Origin: Pseudomonas karstica
Lineage (GTDB): Bacteria; Pseudomonadota; Gammaproteobacteria; Pseudomonadales; Pseudomonadaceae
DNA: 64,000 nt
Assembly: GCF_009707515.1 (NCBI RefSeq)
Contig: NZ_WLYI01000020.1
Span: 57,569-121,568, forward strand
Direction of reading: 5' to 3'
Shown in pieces: positions 57,453 to 64,000 of this stretch (positions are counted from its first letter, which is position 1; each line of letters starts with the position of its first letter). The notes beneath the pieces are model-generated. The model was given only the letters and a program-made list of their open reading frames with translations, was not told where the DNA came from and searched no databases. The position numbers and the translations under genes are program-made.

Positions 57453-58342
57453 TGTCCCGTCCTCTCGTCAAGAAGAGCACGCAAGGTGTCGTAGCCCTTC
57501 TTCGCATAGATATAACTGGGTGCTACCGCCGGATCCTGCTCGGCTTCCACCACCAGCCAGCCGTGGTAATCAGCGGCCAACAGCACATCCAGCAACGCGG
57601 CGAAATCAATATCTCCATCACCGGGCACGGTAAAGGTGCCGTTGATGATGCAGTCGGGGAAGCTCCACATAGTGTTACGGGCCAATTGCACCACCGACTT
57701 GCGCACGTCCTTGAAGTGCACGTGACAGATGCGGTCGATGTGCTTTCGCAGCACCTCGATGGGTTCGCCGCCACCCATGTAGCAGTGTCCTGAATCGAAC
57801 AACAGGCCGACTTCCGGACCGGTGAGGCTCATCAGTTTGTCGATGTCTTGCGGGGACTCGACATAAGCGCCCATATGATGGTGGTAGGCCAGGCGCACGC
57901 CCTGGGACAGGGTAAAGCGCGCCAGCTCGGTGAGCTTGTCGGCGTAGTCCTGCCAGGCCTGTTCGCTATGAAAGCGCGGACGTTCGATCAGGCGAATGGG
58001 TGAGCCCTGGATCGAATCGGCGACTTCGCCGTACACCAGCACCGTCGCACCGTTCTGCCGCAGCAGCTCGACATGGCTGCCAATGGCGTCGATTTCCTCG
58101 GCCACCGAGCGCCGGGCCAGGCGGCTGGAATACCAGCCAGAGACCAGCGCCAGGTCATAGGGACGCAATACATCGCCCACGCCCTTGGCGTCCTTGGGGA
58201 ATTTGCCGTTGAGCTCAAAGCCTTCGTAGCCGATGTCCTTGCCTTCGCTCAGGGCGGTGCTCAGGGGCGTTTCACCGCCCAAGGCCGGCAGGTCGTCATT
58301 GCTCCAGGAAATCGGGTTGATGCCAATACGGATAGCGGGCAT
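57449..58342 (-). CDS. iolE: Myo-inosose-2 dehydratase
   Basis: Dehydrates scyllo-inosose to 3D-(3,5/4)-trihydroxycyclohexane-1,2-dione. 297-residue TIM barrel; conserved GINPISWSNDDLP at the N-terminus and metal-site segments LAYHHHMGAYVE, LFDSGHCYMGGG and HVHFKDV. MPAIRIGINP at 58342 is the standard start; the frame continues 14 codons upstream without support. Coupled to iolB. Confidence 0.96.
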   Translation of the reverse strand: MPAIRIGINPISWSNDDLPALGGETPLSTALSEGKDIGYEGFELNGKFPKDAKGVGDVLRPYDLALVSGWYSSRLARRSVAEEIDAIGSHVELLRQNGATVLVYGEVADSIQGSPIRLIERPRFHSEQAWQDYADKLTELARFTLSQGVRLAYHHHMGAYVESPQDIDKLMSLTGPEVGLLFDSGHCYMGGGEPIEVLRKHIDRICHVHFKDVRKSVVQLARNTMWSFPDCIINGTFTVPGDGDIDFAALLDVLLAADYHGWLVVEAEQDPAVAPSYIYAKKGYDTLRALLDERTGQ

Positions 58343-58417
58343 GGCTGCACCTTTTATTGTTTTCACATTAGCCTGAGGACGCATTTTCTCTCCCTGCAGG
58401 AGCGAGGGGGAAGCCAG

Positions 58418-60355
58418 TCAGCTTCGGGAGCTGCGCCAAGCATTAATCAGTTGCTCGAAGGTACCTTGCACCTGCTGAATCAACCCTTCATCATCAATCT
58501 CCCCCGCCATCCACGCCCGGCTGGGCTCCTGGAAGATCGTGCGACCCACGGCAAACCCGCGGCAGGTCTGGCTTTGGCTGGCTTGCTGGAAGCCTTCCGC
58601 CAGGCACTCGGCAGAAGCATTCAACCCCAGCAACACCACGCCCCGGCAGTAGGGATCGCGTTCCTGGATCAGCTCGTCGAGCTTTTTCCAATCCTCGGCC
58701 GACTGCGCTTCGATCTTCCACCACGCCGGGTAGATGCCCAGGTTGTACAAGCGCTTGAGGCTGCGATAAAGCACATCGGGATAGGTGGACGGGTGATCTT
58801 TGGGTGGAATGACTTCCAGCAACAACTCATGACCGCTGATTTGCGACGCCTGATACAGGCCCTTGAGCTGCGCTTCCTGTTCCAGGCGCAGCAACGGCTC
58901 GTCGTCGGGGTGAAATTGCACCAGGCACTTGATGATCTGTTCCTGAGGCCAGGCAATCAGGTTGCTGCCAATGGAGCGCCCATGTTCGAAGGCCAATGGG
59001 CGCGAGCCCTGGACTTCCACCGGGCGGGCGATCCACCAGCCGCGACCGGTGGCGGCATTCAGGGCCTCCTGGCCGAAGCGCTGGTCGGCCAGAAGGCCAA
59101 CATCGGCTTCAACGCCCTGCGCACGCAGCTTGTTTTCAACCCGCTCCACAGCCTTGATAAACAGCTGCTTGATGGCGCTGATACGCGCCGGGTCCTGGCC
59201 GCCTTTCTGCGCCAGCTCCACCAGTTGCCAGCGATGGTCGAAGGCAAACACAAACAACTGCTTCCAGACTTTGCGCGGCACGCTGACCTGATGCAGGCGC
59301 TGCAGCACCGGGTCCTGGTCCGGCCGGGTGATGGGCACCGGGCTGTTAAACAGGTAATCCAGTTCGGCACGGGTCGGCATGGCCGGCGCACAAGCGTGGC
59401 GAGACACCACCAGGCCGCCGCAGGCATTGGCTAATTGACAGCAACGCTCGTCGCTGGCGTCCTCCAGCCAACCACCGAGAAAACCCGACATGAAGGCATC
59501 GCCGGCCCCCAATACGTTGAGCACCTCCACCTGCACCCCGGGATAGATCGCAGCGTCTTCGAGCTGTGCCGGGATGTCGCCGTGGATCACCGTGCAACCT
59601 TGGGGGCCAAGCTTGACCACCAGGGTCGCCGCCGTCAGGCGCCGCACCGTGCGCAAGGCGGTGAGCAAGTCCTCACTGCCGCCGGCGATGAGGAACTCCT
59701 CTTCGGTGCCGACGATCAGGTCAAAACGCGCAAGGATTTTCTGCACATGCTGACTGACATTCTGGTCAGCGACAAAACGGGTTTCACCGTCGGCCTTGCC
59801 AGCCAAGCCCCAGAGAACCGGGCGGTAGTCGATGTCCAGCACGCGCTTGACGCTGTGCTTTTCGGCGTAGTCCAGGGCCTGGATGCTGGCCTGGTACACG
59901 CCGTCGGTGGAGAAATGGGTGCCAGTGATCAGCAGGGCTTTGCTGGAGGCAATGAAGTCTTCGCTGATGTCCGCCGCCTGCAAGGCCATGTCGGCGCAGT
60001 TTTCACGGTAGAACACCAGCGGGAAGGTTTCACGGTCCTTGAGGCCCAGCAAGACCATGGCGGTCAGCCGCTCCGGGTCAACCTTGATAGCACTGACATC
60101 ACAGCCTTCGCGAGCCAGGGACTCCACCAGGAAACGGCCCATGTGGTCGTCCCCCACCCGGCTCAACATCGCCGACTTGAGCCCCAGCCGCGCGGTGCCG
60201 AAGGCGATGTTGGCAGAGGAACCGCCCAGGTACTTGGCGAAGCTTGAAACGTCCTCCAACCGCGCACCTACCTGCTGTGCATAGAGATCGACGCCCAGGC
60301 GCCCGAGGCAAATCAGATCCAATTGACGCCCATTGGCAAAACGAGTCTGGCCCAT
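58418..60355 (-). CDS. iolC: Bifunctional 5-dehydro-2-deoxygluconokinase / DUF2090 aldolase (IolC fusion)
   Basis: A 645-residue fusion. Residues about 10-335 are a PfkB-family kinase (GGSSANIAFGTARLG at 44-58, catalytic GAGD at 283-286) that phosphorylates 2-deoxy-5-keto-gluconate. Residues about 360-640 are DUF2090 (FVFAFDHRWQL start), an aldolase-like domain expected to split the product to DHAP and malonate semialdehyde. No separate iolJ gene exists in the window, so this domain completes the route. First gene of the operon; ATG 60355 gives the kinase N-terminus MGQTRFANGRQLDLICLG. Confidence 0.94.
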   Translation of the reverse strand: MGQTRFANGRQLDLICLGRLGVDLYAQQVGARLEDVSSFAKYLGGSSANIAFGTARLGLKSAMLSRVGDDHMGRFLVESLAREGCDVSAIKVDPERLTAMVLLGLKDRETFPLVFYRENCADMALQAADISEDFIASSKALLITGTHFSTDGVYQASIQALDYAEKHSVKRVLDIDYRPVLWGLAGKADGETRFVADQNVSQHVQKILARFDLIVGTEEEFLIAGGSEDLLTALRTVRRLTAATLVVKLGPQGCTVIHGDIPAQLEDAAIYPGVQVEVLNVLGAGDAFMSGFLGGWLEDASDERCCQLANACGGLVVSRHACAPAMPTRAELDYLFNSPVPITRPDQDPVLQRLHQVSVPRKVWKQLFVFAFDHRWQLVELAQKGGQDPARISAIKQLFIKAVERVENKLRAQGVEADVGLLADQRFGQEALNAATGRGWWIARPVEVQGSRPLAFEHGRSIGSNLIAWPQEQIIKCLVQFHPDDEPLLRLEQEAQLKGLYQASQISGHELLLEVIPPKDHPSTYPDVLYRSLKRLYNLGIYPAWWKIEAQSAEDWKKLDELIQERDPYCRGVVLLGLNASAECLAEGFQQASQSQTCRGFAVGRTIFQEPSRAWMAGEIDDEGLIQQVQGTFEQLINAWRSSRS

Positions 60356-60478
60356 GCTGGCTCCTGTTATTTTTATCAGCCTGCGTCTGCCATCATGGAT
60401 GGCGGCAGCCGCTCTTGGTGGATGCAGACTAAAACGTCCAACGCGCTCAATCAATATTTATTCTATAAATATTTTTAG

Positions 60479-60494
60479 TGGAATATTTTTTCCA
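60479..60494. promoter_or_regulatory. IolR-type operator in front of iolC
   Basis: TGGAATATTTTTTCCA, form TGGAA-N6-TTCCA, in a strongly A+T-rich stretch between the divergent iolC and rpiR genes. On the minus strand it is followed after one base by TAAAAA, as TAAAGT follows the copy at 50176-50191, so it again occupies the promoter spacer. A GGAA-N6-TTCC motif has been described for rhizobial IolR (from memory). Confidence 0.7.
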
Positions 60495-60661
60495 ATACCA
60501 TGACATAGAATCGATCTAGCCCCCAGTGCATCGTTTCAGCCACGGGCCCAGGCCAGGAAGCCACGGTATTTTTTTACGCCTACCCTGTAGACTTGCACAC
60601 ACCGACCTATTGTCCGGGGCAGGTCGAACTGCCCTATAAGAACAAGCCAGAAGGATTTCCT

Positions 60662-61582
60662 ATGTCCCGCACCGATCAGCAGGCCAGCTCCGAGACCGTC
60701 CCGGAAAATGCTCTGCCTAGCCCTGCGATCAATGCCGAGCGCCTGTTGCAACTGATCACCGACGAATACGAAAGCCTGCCCCGCCAGCTCAAGCGCATCG
60801 CCAGCTATATGAGCCAGCAGAGCGACCGGATCATGGTCGACCGCATCAGCGACATCGCCCGGGAATGTGAGGTACATCCTTCGGCCATCGTGCGTTTTTC
60901 CCAGCGCTTCGGTTTCAGTGGTTTCAGTGAAATGCAGGCACTGTTTCGTGAGGCCTATACCCACAAGACCACGCCGGTACAAAACTACCAGCAGCGCATC
61001 CGCAGCATGATCGCCAACAAATCACAGAAAGCCAGCGGCGGCGACTTGGCCCGCGAATGCGTGAATGCCACCCTGTCGGGCATTGAACGCCTGGGGTTTG
61101 AGCTCGATGACGTCGCCTTCGAAAAGGCCGTGGACCTGGTGGTCAATGCCGACAATATCTACGTGGTCGGTGTGCGCCGCTCCTTCGCCGTGGCCGATTA
61201 CCTGGTCTATAACCTGCAACACACCAACAAGCGCATCCATCTGGTGTCTGGCCTGGGCGGCAGCTACCGCGAACAGATGCGCAGCGTGCGGGCCAACGAT
61301 CTGGTGATCGCCATCAGCTTCACGCCCTACGGCAAGGAAACCCAGCATTGCCTGCGCATCGCCCAGCATCACCAGGCGAAAACCCTGATCATCACCGACA
61401 GTAACCTGTCGCCTCTGGCCAAGCGGGCGAATGCGGTGTTGCTGGTGAATGAGGGGTCGTCGTTTGCGTTCCGCTCGTTGAGTGCAACCCTGTGCCTGTG
61501 CCAAGCGTTGTTTATCGCCGTGGCGTATCGGTTGGAGTTGAAGGTGGATGAGATTCATGAGCAGGTGGGGTTTGACGACTGA
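60662..61582 (+). CDS. RpiR-family transcriptional regulator (IolR-type)
   Basis: A 306-residue regulator: N-terminal helix-turn-helix (about 35-105, ISDIARECEVHPSAIVRFSQRFGFSGFSE) and C-terminal SIS sugar-phosphate-binding domain (about 140-280, YVVGVRRSFAVADYL, DLVIAISFTPYGKET). Divergent from iolC with the operator in between, so it is the likely inositol repressor; the inducer would be a phosphorylated pathway intermediate (family knowledge, inference). AAGGAT precedes ATG 60662. Confidence 0.92.
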   Translation: MSRTDQQASSETVPENALPSPAINAERLLQLITDEYESLPRQLKRIASYMSQQSDRIMVDRISDIARECEVHPSAIVRFSQRFGFSGFSEMQALFREAYTHKTTPVQNYQQRIRSMIANKSQKASGGDLARECVNATLSGIERLGFELDDVAFEKAVDLVVNADNIYVVGVRRSFAVADYLVYNLQHTNKRIHLVSGLGGSYREQMRSVRANDLVIAISFTPYGKETQHCLRIAQHHQAKTLIITDSNLSPLAKRANAVLLVNEGSSFAFRSLSATLCLCQALFIAVAYRLELKVDEIHEQVGFDD

Positions 61583-61590
61583 CCCACAAG

Positions 61591-61618
61591 CCGCTGCCGA
61601 GGTACGAGGCTGCGATGG
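61591..61618. repeat. Partial REP (TGTAGCCGCTG family)
   Basis: ACAAGCCGCTGCCGAGGTAC followed by GAGGCTGCGAT matches the left arm of the family only; no right arm is seen before the response regulator gene. Confidence 0.6.
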
Positions 61619-61711
61619 GGTGCACCTACATGAATATTTTTTTAGGAAGCTGGCTATCATTTCTTGGCAAAATGCCCTCACTTCAGTGTGAATTGCTCAC
61701 CAGGTGATCCT

Positions 61712-62395
61712 ATGACCCGCATTTTGACCATCGAAGACGACGCCGTAACAGCTCGTGAGATCGTCGCTGAACTGAGTAGTCATGGACTTGACGTAGATTG
61801 GGTGGACAACGGCCGTGAAGGATTGGCCCGTGCGGTCAGTGGCGATTACGACCTGATCACCCTCGATCGCATGCTCCCCGAACTGGATGGCCTGGCCATC
61901 GTCACCACCCTGCGCACCATCGGTGTATCGACACCGATCCTGATGATCAGCGCCCTGTCCGATGTCGATGAGCGGGTACGCGGCCTGCGGGCCGGCGGCG
62001 ATGACTACTTGACCAAGCCCTTCGCCTCCGACGAAATGGCCGCTCGGGTCGAGGTGCTGCTGCGGCGCAAAAGCACGGTCAAGGAGTTTGAAACCGCGCT
62101 GCGGGTAGCCGATCTGGAGCTGAACCTGATCAGCCGCGAAGCCAGTCGCGCCGACCAGCCCCTGAACCTGCTGCCCACCGAATACAAACTGCTGGAATTT
62201 CTGATGCGCAACACCGGGCAGATCCTGTCACGGATGATGATCTTCGAGGAGGTCTGGGGGTATCACTTCGACCCGGGCACCAACCTGATCGACGTGCACA
62301 TCGGTCGCCTGCGCAAAAAAATCGATCCACCGGGCCTCACGCCGCTGATCCGCACGGTACGAGGTTCGGGCTATGTCATTGCTGAACCCCTCTAA
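61712..62395 (+). CDS. OmpR-family response regulator
   Basis: A 227-residue two-component response regulator. Receiver domain (1-115) with acidic pair Asp9-Asp10, phospho-acceptor Asp52 (LITLDRMLP) and Lys in LTKPFAS; winged-helix DNA-binding domain (about 130-225, ending RTVRGSGYVI). It overlaps the sensor kinase gene by 23 nt, so the two are one unit. The regulon is unknown. Start 61712 follows AGGTGATCCT. Confidence 0.95.
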   Translation: MTRILTIEDDAVTAREIVAELSSHGLDVDWVDNGREGLARAVSGDYDLITLDRMLPELDGLAIVTTLRTIGVSTPILMISALSDVDERVRGLRAGGDDYLTKPFASDEMAARVEVLLRRKSTVKEFETALRVADLELNLISREASRADQPLNLLPTEYKLLEFLMRNTGQILSRMMIFEEVWGYHFDPGTNLIDVHIGRLRKKIDPPGLTPLIRTVRGSGYVIAEPL

Positions 62396-63767
62396 GGGCT
62401 GGCGCTCCTCCAGCAGCCGCTTGCTGGCGCTGTACAGCACGCTGTTCGTGGCTTGGAGCTGCATCCTCATGGGCGTTCTGTACTATGAGGTATCGGGTTA
62501 CCTGAGCACCCTCTCGCGTCATTCGCTGATGCAACGCCAGCACCTGTTCCAGCGATTTGAAGGCGAGCAGTTGGAGGAGGCCTTGAGCACCAGCCTGGCG
62601 TTCGACATGAAAGGCGTCGACGCCTATGGCCTGTTCGATGCGCACTATCGCCCGCTGAGCGGCCCGGTACGCATCATTCCGCCGGACCTGCCCCTCGATG
62701 GCCAGATCCACGCCCTGACCAAATGCTTCGACTCCGATGATCCGAAATTGCCCCCGAACAGTTGTGATGCTGTCGCCACCCAGACCCGGGATGGCCACTG
62801 GCTGATCCTGGTACGGGAAAACGGCTCACTGTTTGGCGTCACCCGAATCATCCTGCAGGCCCTGTTATGGGCGATATCCCTGACCATCATCCCCGGCGTC
62901 GCCGGCTGGCATCTGTTACGTCGGCGCCCCCTGCGACGGATTCGCGAGATCCAGTCCAGCGCCGAGGCCATCGTCGCTGGCGACCTGACCCACCGCCTGC
63001 CCTTGTCCAATCGACGTGACGAATTGGACATGCTGGCGGCCATCGTCAATGCCATGCTCGATCGCATTGAGAAACTGATGAACGAGGTCAAGGGCGTGTG
63101 CGACAACATCGCCCACGATCTGCGCACCCCACTGACTCGCTTGCGGGCGCAGTTGTACCGGATCAAACAACAGGCCGACGAAGGCTCGCCCCACGCCCTG
63201 CAACTGGATGAAGTGATCAGCGAAACCGACACCCTGATGGCGCGCTTTCGTGGTTTGCTGCGCATTTCCGAACTGGAAGACCATCAACGGCGCTCCGGCT
63301 TCCGGCTACTCGACCCCCTGCCCTTGCTGCGCGAACTTCACGACTTCTACTTGCCCCTGGCAGAAGAAGGCGAGATGCAGTTACTGCTGCAAACCCCGGA
63401 GTCGCTGCCGTGGATTACCGGTGATCGCGCCTTGTTGTTCGAAGCCCTGGCGAATCTGCTGAGCAACTCGATCAAATTCACGCCACCGAAAGGTTCGGTG
63501 ATTCTACGGGCAGTCAACGATACTGGCAGCACGCGAATTGAAGTCCTGGACTCAGGCCCCGGAATTCCGGAGGCAGAGCGCAATTGCGTGTTCCAGCGCT
63601 TCTATCGGGTGGATGAGAGCAACCAGCATGGCGGGTTTGGATTGGGCTTGTCGATTGTCGCGGCGATCATCAACTTGCACGGTTTCAAACTGGAAGTGGG
63701 CACCAGCGAGCTGGGAGGAGCACGGCTGGTGCTGGAGTGTCGGCAGCAGTTAATACCGCAAGGCTGA
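62373..63767 (+). CDS. Sensor histidine kinase
   Basis: A 464-residue membrane kinase. TM1 about 18-38, periplasmic domain about 40-155 with a Cys pair (Cys118, Cys131) that could form a disulfide or sense metal or redox, TM2 about 157-180, HAMP (about 182-235), H-box NIAHDLRTPLTRLR with His248, and catalytic domain with N-box EALANLLSNSIKF and G-boxes DSGPGIP, GFGLGLSI. The signal is unknown. The start lies inside the response regulator gene. Confidence 0.94.
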   Translation: MSLLNPSKGWRSSSSRLLALYSTLFVAWSCILMGVLYYEVSGYLSTLSRHSLMQRQHLFQRFEGEQLEEALSTSLAFDMKGVDAYGLFDAHYRPLSGPVRIIPPDLPLDGQIHALTKCFDSDDPKLPPNSCDAVATQTRDGHWLILVRENGSLFGVTRIILQALLWAISLTIIPGVAGWHLLRRRPLRRIREIQSSAEAIVAGDLTHRLPLSNRRDELDMLAAIVNAMLDRIEKLMNEVKGVCDNIAHDLRTPLTRLRAQLYRIKQQADEGSPHALQLDEVISETDTLMARFRGLLRISELEDHQRRSGFRLLDPLPLLRELHDFYLPLAEEGEMQLLLQTPESLPWITGDRALLFEALANLLSNSIKFTPPKGSVILRAVNDTGSTRIEVLDSGPGIPEAERNCVFQRFYRVDESNQHGGFGLGLSIVAAIINLHGFKLEVGTSELGGARLVLECRQQLIPQG

Positions 63768-63770
63768 ACC

Positions 63771-63855
63771 TGCGATAAAGGCCGCAGGACCCTCAACAGT
63801 TTCAAGCCCCAAACGACTGCTGCGCAGCCGATCGCAGGCTGCGCCAGCGGCTACA
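63771..63855. repeat. REPIN (TGTAGCCGCTG family), left end truncated
   Basis: Right arm CAGCGGCTACA at 63845-63855 and the internal GACTGCTGCGCAGCCGATCG are present. The left arm is missing; the element starts at TGCGATAAAGGCC just after the kinase stop. Confidence 0.85.
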
Positions 63856-63871
63856 GGTGATCAGCGGCTTC

Positions 63872-63990
63872 TGTAGCCGCTGTCGAGGCACGAGGCTGCG
63901 ATAAGGGCCGAAGGACCTTCAACAGTTTCAAGCCCAAACGACTGCTGCGCAGCCGATCGCAGCCGATCGCAGGCTGCGCCAGCGGCTACA
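63872..63990. repeat. REPIN (TGTAGCCGCTG family), complete copy
   Basis: TGTAGCCGCTG (63872-63882) and CAGCGGCTACA (63980-63990) bound the element. It differs from the neighbouring copy by a tandem duplication of the 10-mer CAGCCGATCG. Confidence 0.9.
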
Positions 63991-64000
63991 GGTGATCAGC

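Overview
The window is a 64 kb piece of a Pseudomonas chromosome, most likely from the P. fluorescens group. Evidence: the order idh - Nudix gene - mnmA - hflD - purB - roxA - secretin-like gene - aceA - nuoA-N follows the P. aeruginosa backbone as I recall it; nuoC and nuoD are fused; coding DNA is GC-rich; and the intergenic regions carry Pseudomonas REP/REPIN palindromes. No rRNA, tRNA, CRISPR array, prophage, integrase or transposase was recognised.

Region 1 (1-12.2 kb) is core metabolism on the + strand: monomeric NADP isocitrate dehydrogenase, a lipoprotein serine hydrolase, a Nudix hydrolase, tRNA 2-thiolase MnmA, HflD, adenylosuccinate lyase, the ribosomal oxygenase RoxA overlapping a GNAT acetyltransferase, a small exported secretin-domain protein, and isocitrate lyase. 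Isocitrate dehydrogenase and isocitrate lyase, the two enzymes at the TCA/glyoxylate branch point, sit about 8 kb apart.

Region 2 (12.8-27.7 kb) is the complete 13-gene nuo operon for respiratory complex I, closed by two near-identical tandem hairpin terminators.

Region 3 (27.9-36.0 kb) is a minus-strand ABC importer operon with the gene content and order of the rhizobial glycerol system GlpSTPQ-U-V. It is divergent from a sigma-54 activator gene. A -24/-12 promoter and a cluster of TGAACA direct repeats lie between them.

Region 4 (36.1-46.2 kb) is accessory DNA. It holds an Ig-like repeat protein with no visible export signal, a DUF3995 membrane protein, a DUF2946 protein beside a TonB-dependent receptor, an orphan betaine/choline-type binding protein, several small proteins I do not recognise, and a DksA paralogue lacking two zinc ligands.

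Region 5 (46.2-61.6 kb) is a complete myo-inositol uptake and catabolism locus on the minus strand: iolC-iolE-iolB-mmsA-iolI-iolD-iolG-iolW-like, then ibpA-iatA-iatP. A divergent rpiR-type regulator lies upstream. Two TGGAA-N6-TTCCA palindromes sit between the -35 and -10 positions of the two predicted promoters, which suggests one repressor controls catabolism and uptake together. The pathway converts inositol to DHAP and acetyl-CoA.

Region 6 (61.7-64 kb) is an OmpR-type two-component system followed by REPIN copies that run to the window edge.
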